This document shows positions 13,957-14,588 of a stretch of DNA of 14,588 nucleotides, piece by piece (the stretch's first letter is position 1; each line of letters opens with the position of its first letter). The notes below the pieces were generated by a model. The model made no database searches. It was not told where the DNA came from and saw only the letters and a list, made by a program, of their open reading frames with translations. Position numbers and translations under genes: made by a program. Source of the DNA: an uncultured Oxalobacteraceae bacterium (GTDB taxonomy: Bacteria > Pseudomonadota > Gammaproteobacteria > Burkholderiales > Burkholderiaceae); NCBI GenBank assembly GCA_946479255.1, contig CAMLFK010000119.1, positions 1 to 14,588 of the forward strand, read 5' to 3'.

Positions 13957-13994
13957 TGACATTGATATCAGAATAACCTAATGGAGTCTCTGCA

Positions 13995-14582
13995 ATGCCA
14001 ATCCGTAAAATCGCCCTCGCATTAGGCACTTGCCTGGCCTTGCTGGCCCCGGTCACCGTCGCCGCAGTCATTGATTTTGAAAATCCTGGCGCAGTGGACT
14101 GTACCGTCGAAGCGATCAGTTCTGAGGGCTACAGTTTTAACGGCGCCGGACCGCGTTGCGTATTCGGGCCCGGGGATGAGGGCATCGAAAATGCCAACAA
14201 CGGCAGCTATTTCCTGATCGACGCCAGATTGCCTATGACGCTGACCAACGATGCAGGACTGCCCTTTTCGCTCACCCGCATCGACCTCGGTATCAGTTAT
14301 TACAACGACGTGTCGCCCAATTTTATGATACTGACGGGATTGTTCGCCGATGGCGCCACGATCAGCCGGACCCTGACCCTGACCGACTCCTTTCAGACGT
14401 TTGCGCTAAGCGGCTTCGAGAACCTCTCGGCGCTCACCTTCAGCAACCTGCTGATCCCGGCCAGCGACGGCGATCCCGGCTACATCGCCATCGATAACGT
14501 GGTGCTGCCGCTGCCGGCCAGCTTGCCCTTGTTCGCGTTGGCGATCGGCGTCATGGCAGCCGTGCGGCGCCGTTATCGGTGA
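13995..14582 (+). CDS. secreted protein with LPLPA-type exosortase sorting signal (PEP-CTERM class, 195 aa)
   Basis: The N-terminus is a Sec signal peptide (basic MPIRK, hydrophobic IALALGTCLALLAPV, cleavage likely near residue 24, AA|VIDFEN). The mature part begins VIDFEN and is rich in beta-type, small and acidic residues, as in carbohydrate-binding-like PEP-CTERM substrates. The C-terminus has LPLPA (171-175), a hydrophobic helix (177-190) and RRRYR. This is the tripartite exosortase signal, with LPLPA replacing PEP and resembling the VPLPA-CTERM variant. The predicted fate is export, exosortase cleavage and surface or exopolysaccharide-associated location. Only two cysteines remain after the signal peptide (C32, C50). 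GGAG is 8 nt before the ATG. The exosortase gene is not in the window; the function of the mature domain is unknown. Confidence 0.85.
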   Translation: MPIRKIALALGTCLALLAPVTVAAVIDFENPGAVDCTVEAISSEGYSFNGAGPRCVFGPGDEGIENANNGSYFLIDARLPMTLTNDAGLPFSLTRIDLGISYYNDVSPNFMILTGLFADGATISRTLTLTDSFQTFALSGFENLSALTFSNLLIPASDGDPGYIAIDNVVLPLPASLPLFALAIGVMAAVRRRYR

Positions 14583-14588
14583 GCTTCA

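Noticed and set aside
13956..13984. TTGACA at 13956-13961 as a sigma-70 -35 box
   Set aside because: The sequence 17 bases on (TAATGG) is a poor -10 and would start transcription in the ribosome binding site; the overlapping sigma-54 match is far better.

Overview
The window reads as chromosomal DNA of a high-GC betaproteobacterium. An Oxalobacteraceae member (Massilia, Duganella or Janthinobacterium type) is the best guess. That is inferred from the flavour of the type VI secretion (T6SS) proteins, an exosortase-type C-terminal sorting signal on a secreted protein, and the KGG-motif stress protein. No rRNA, tRNA, CRISPR array or intact insertion sequence is visible.

Left edge (1-850) is an accessory, visibly lower-GC stretch. 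It holds the 3' part of an Imm71/Imm72-like immunity gene, a possible small membrane ORF, and a 66-bp second copy of part of the immunity gene. That second copy runs directly into the broken 3' end of vgrG. This looks like a recombination scar where a T6SS effector/immunity cassette was exchanged.

Centre (847-9129) is part of a T6SS structural cluster with two divergent arms. The minus arm is tssK followed 10 bp later by vgrG, which carries a frameshift and lacks its 3' end. The plus arm is tssB-tssC-tssE-tssF-tssG, with overlaps or gaps of 2 to 31 bp and no hcp between tssC and tssE. tssG has no ATG, GTG or TTG at its conserved N-terminus and appears to start at ATT. Missing from the window are tssA, tssD/hcp, tssH/clpV, tssJ, tssL and tssM.

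Directly convergent with tssG is an unnamed membrane-anchored protein whose soluble part resembles a thiolase-fold (beta-ketoacyl synthase-like) domain. A candidate 15-residue leader ORF precedes it. Upstream in the same direction lies an EcsC-family protein.

Right side (11500-14588) looks like ordinary chromosome: an SDR oxidoreductase, a KGG-motif general stress protein, a DMT/EamA transporter, and a secreted protein with an LPLPA-type exosortase sorting signal. The last gene has an excellent sigma-54 (-24/-12) promoter.

Working together: TssB and TssC form the contractile sheath, TssE, TssF, TssG and TssK form baseplate parts, and VgrG would be the spike. The local vgrG looks non-functional, so a working system would need VgrG, Hcp, ClpV and the membrane complex from elsewhere in the genome.
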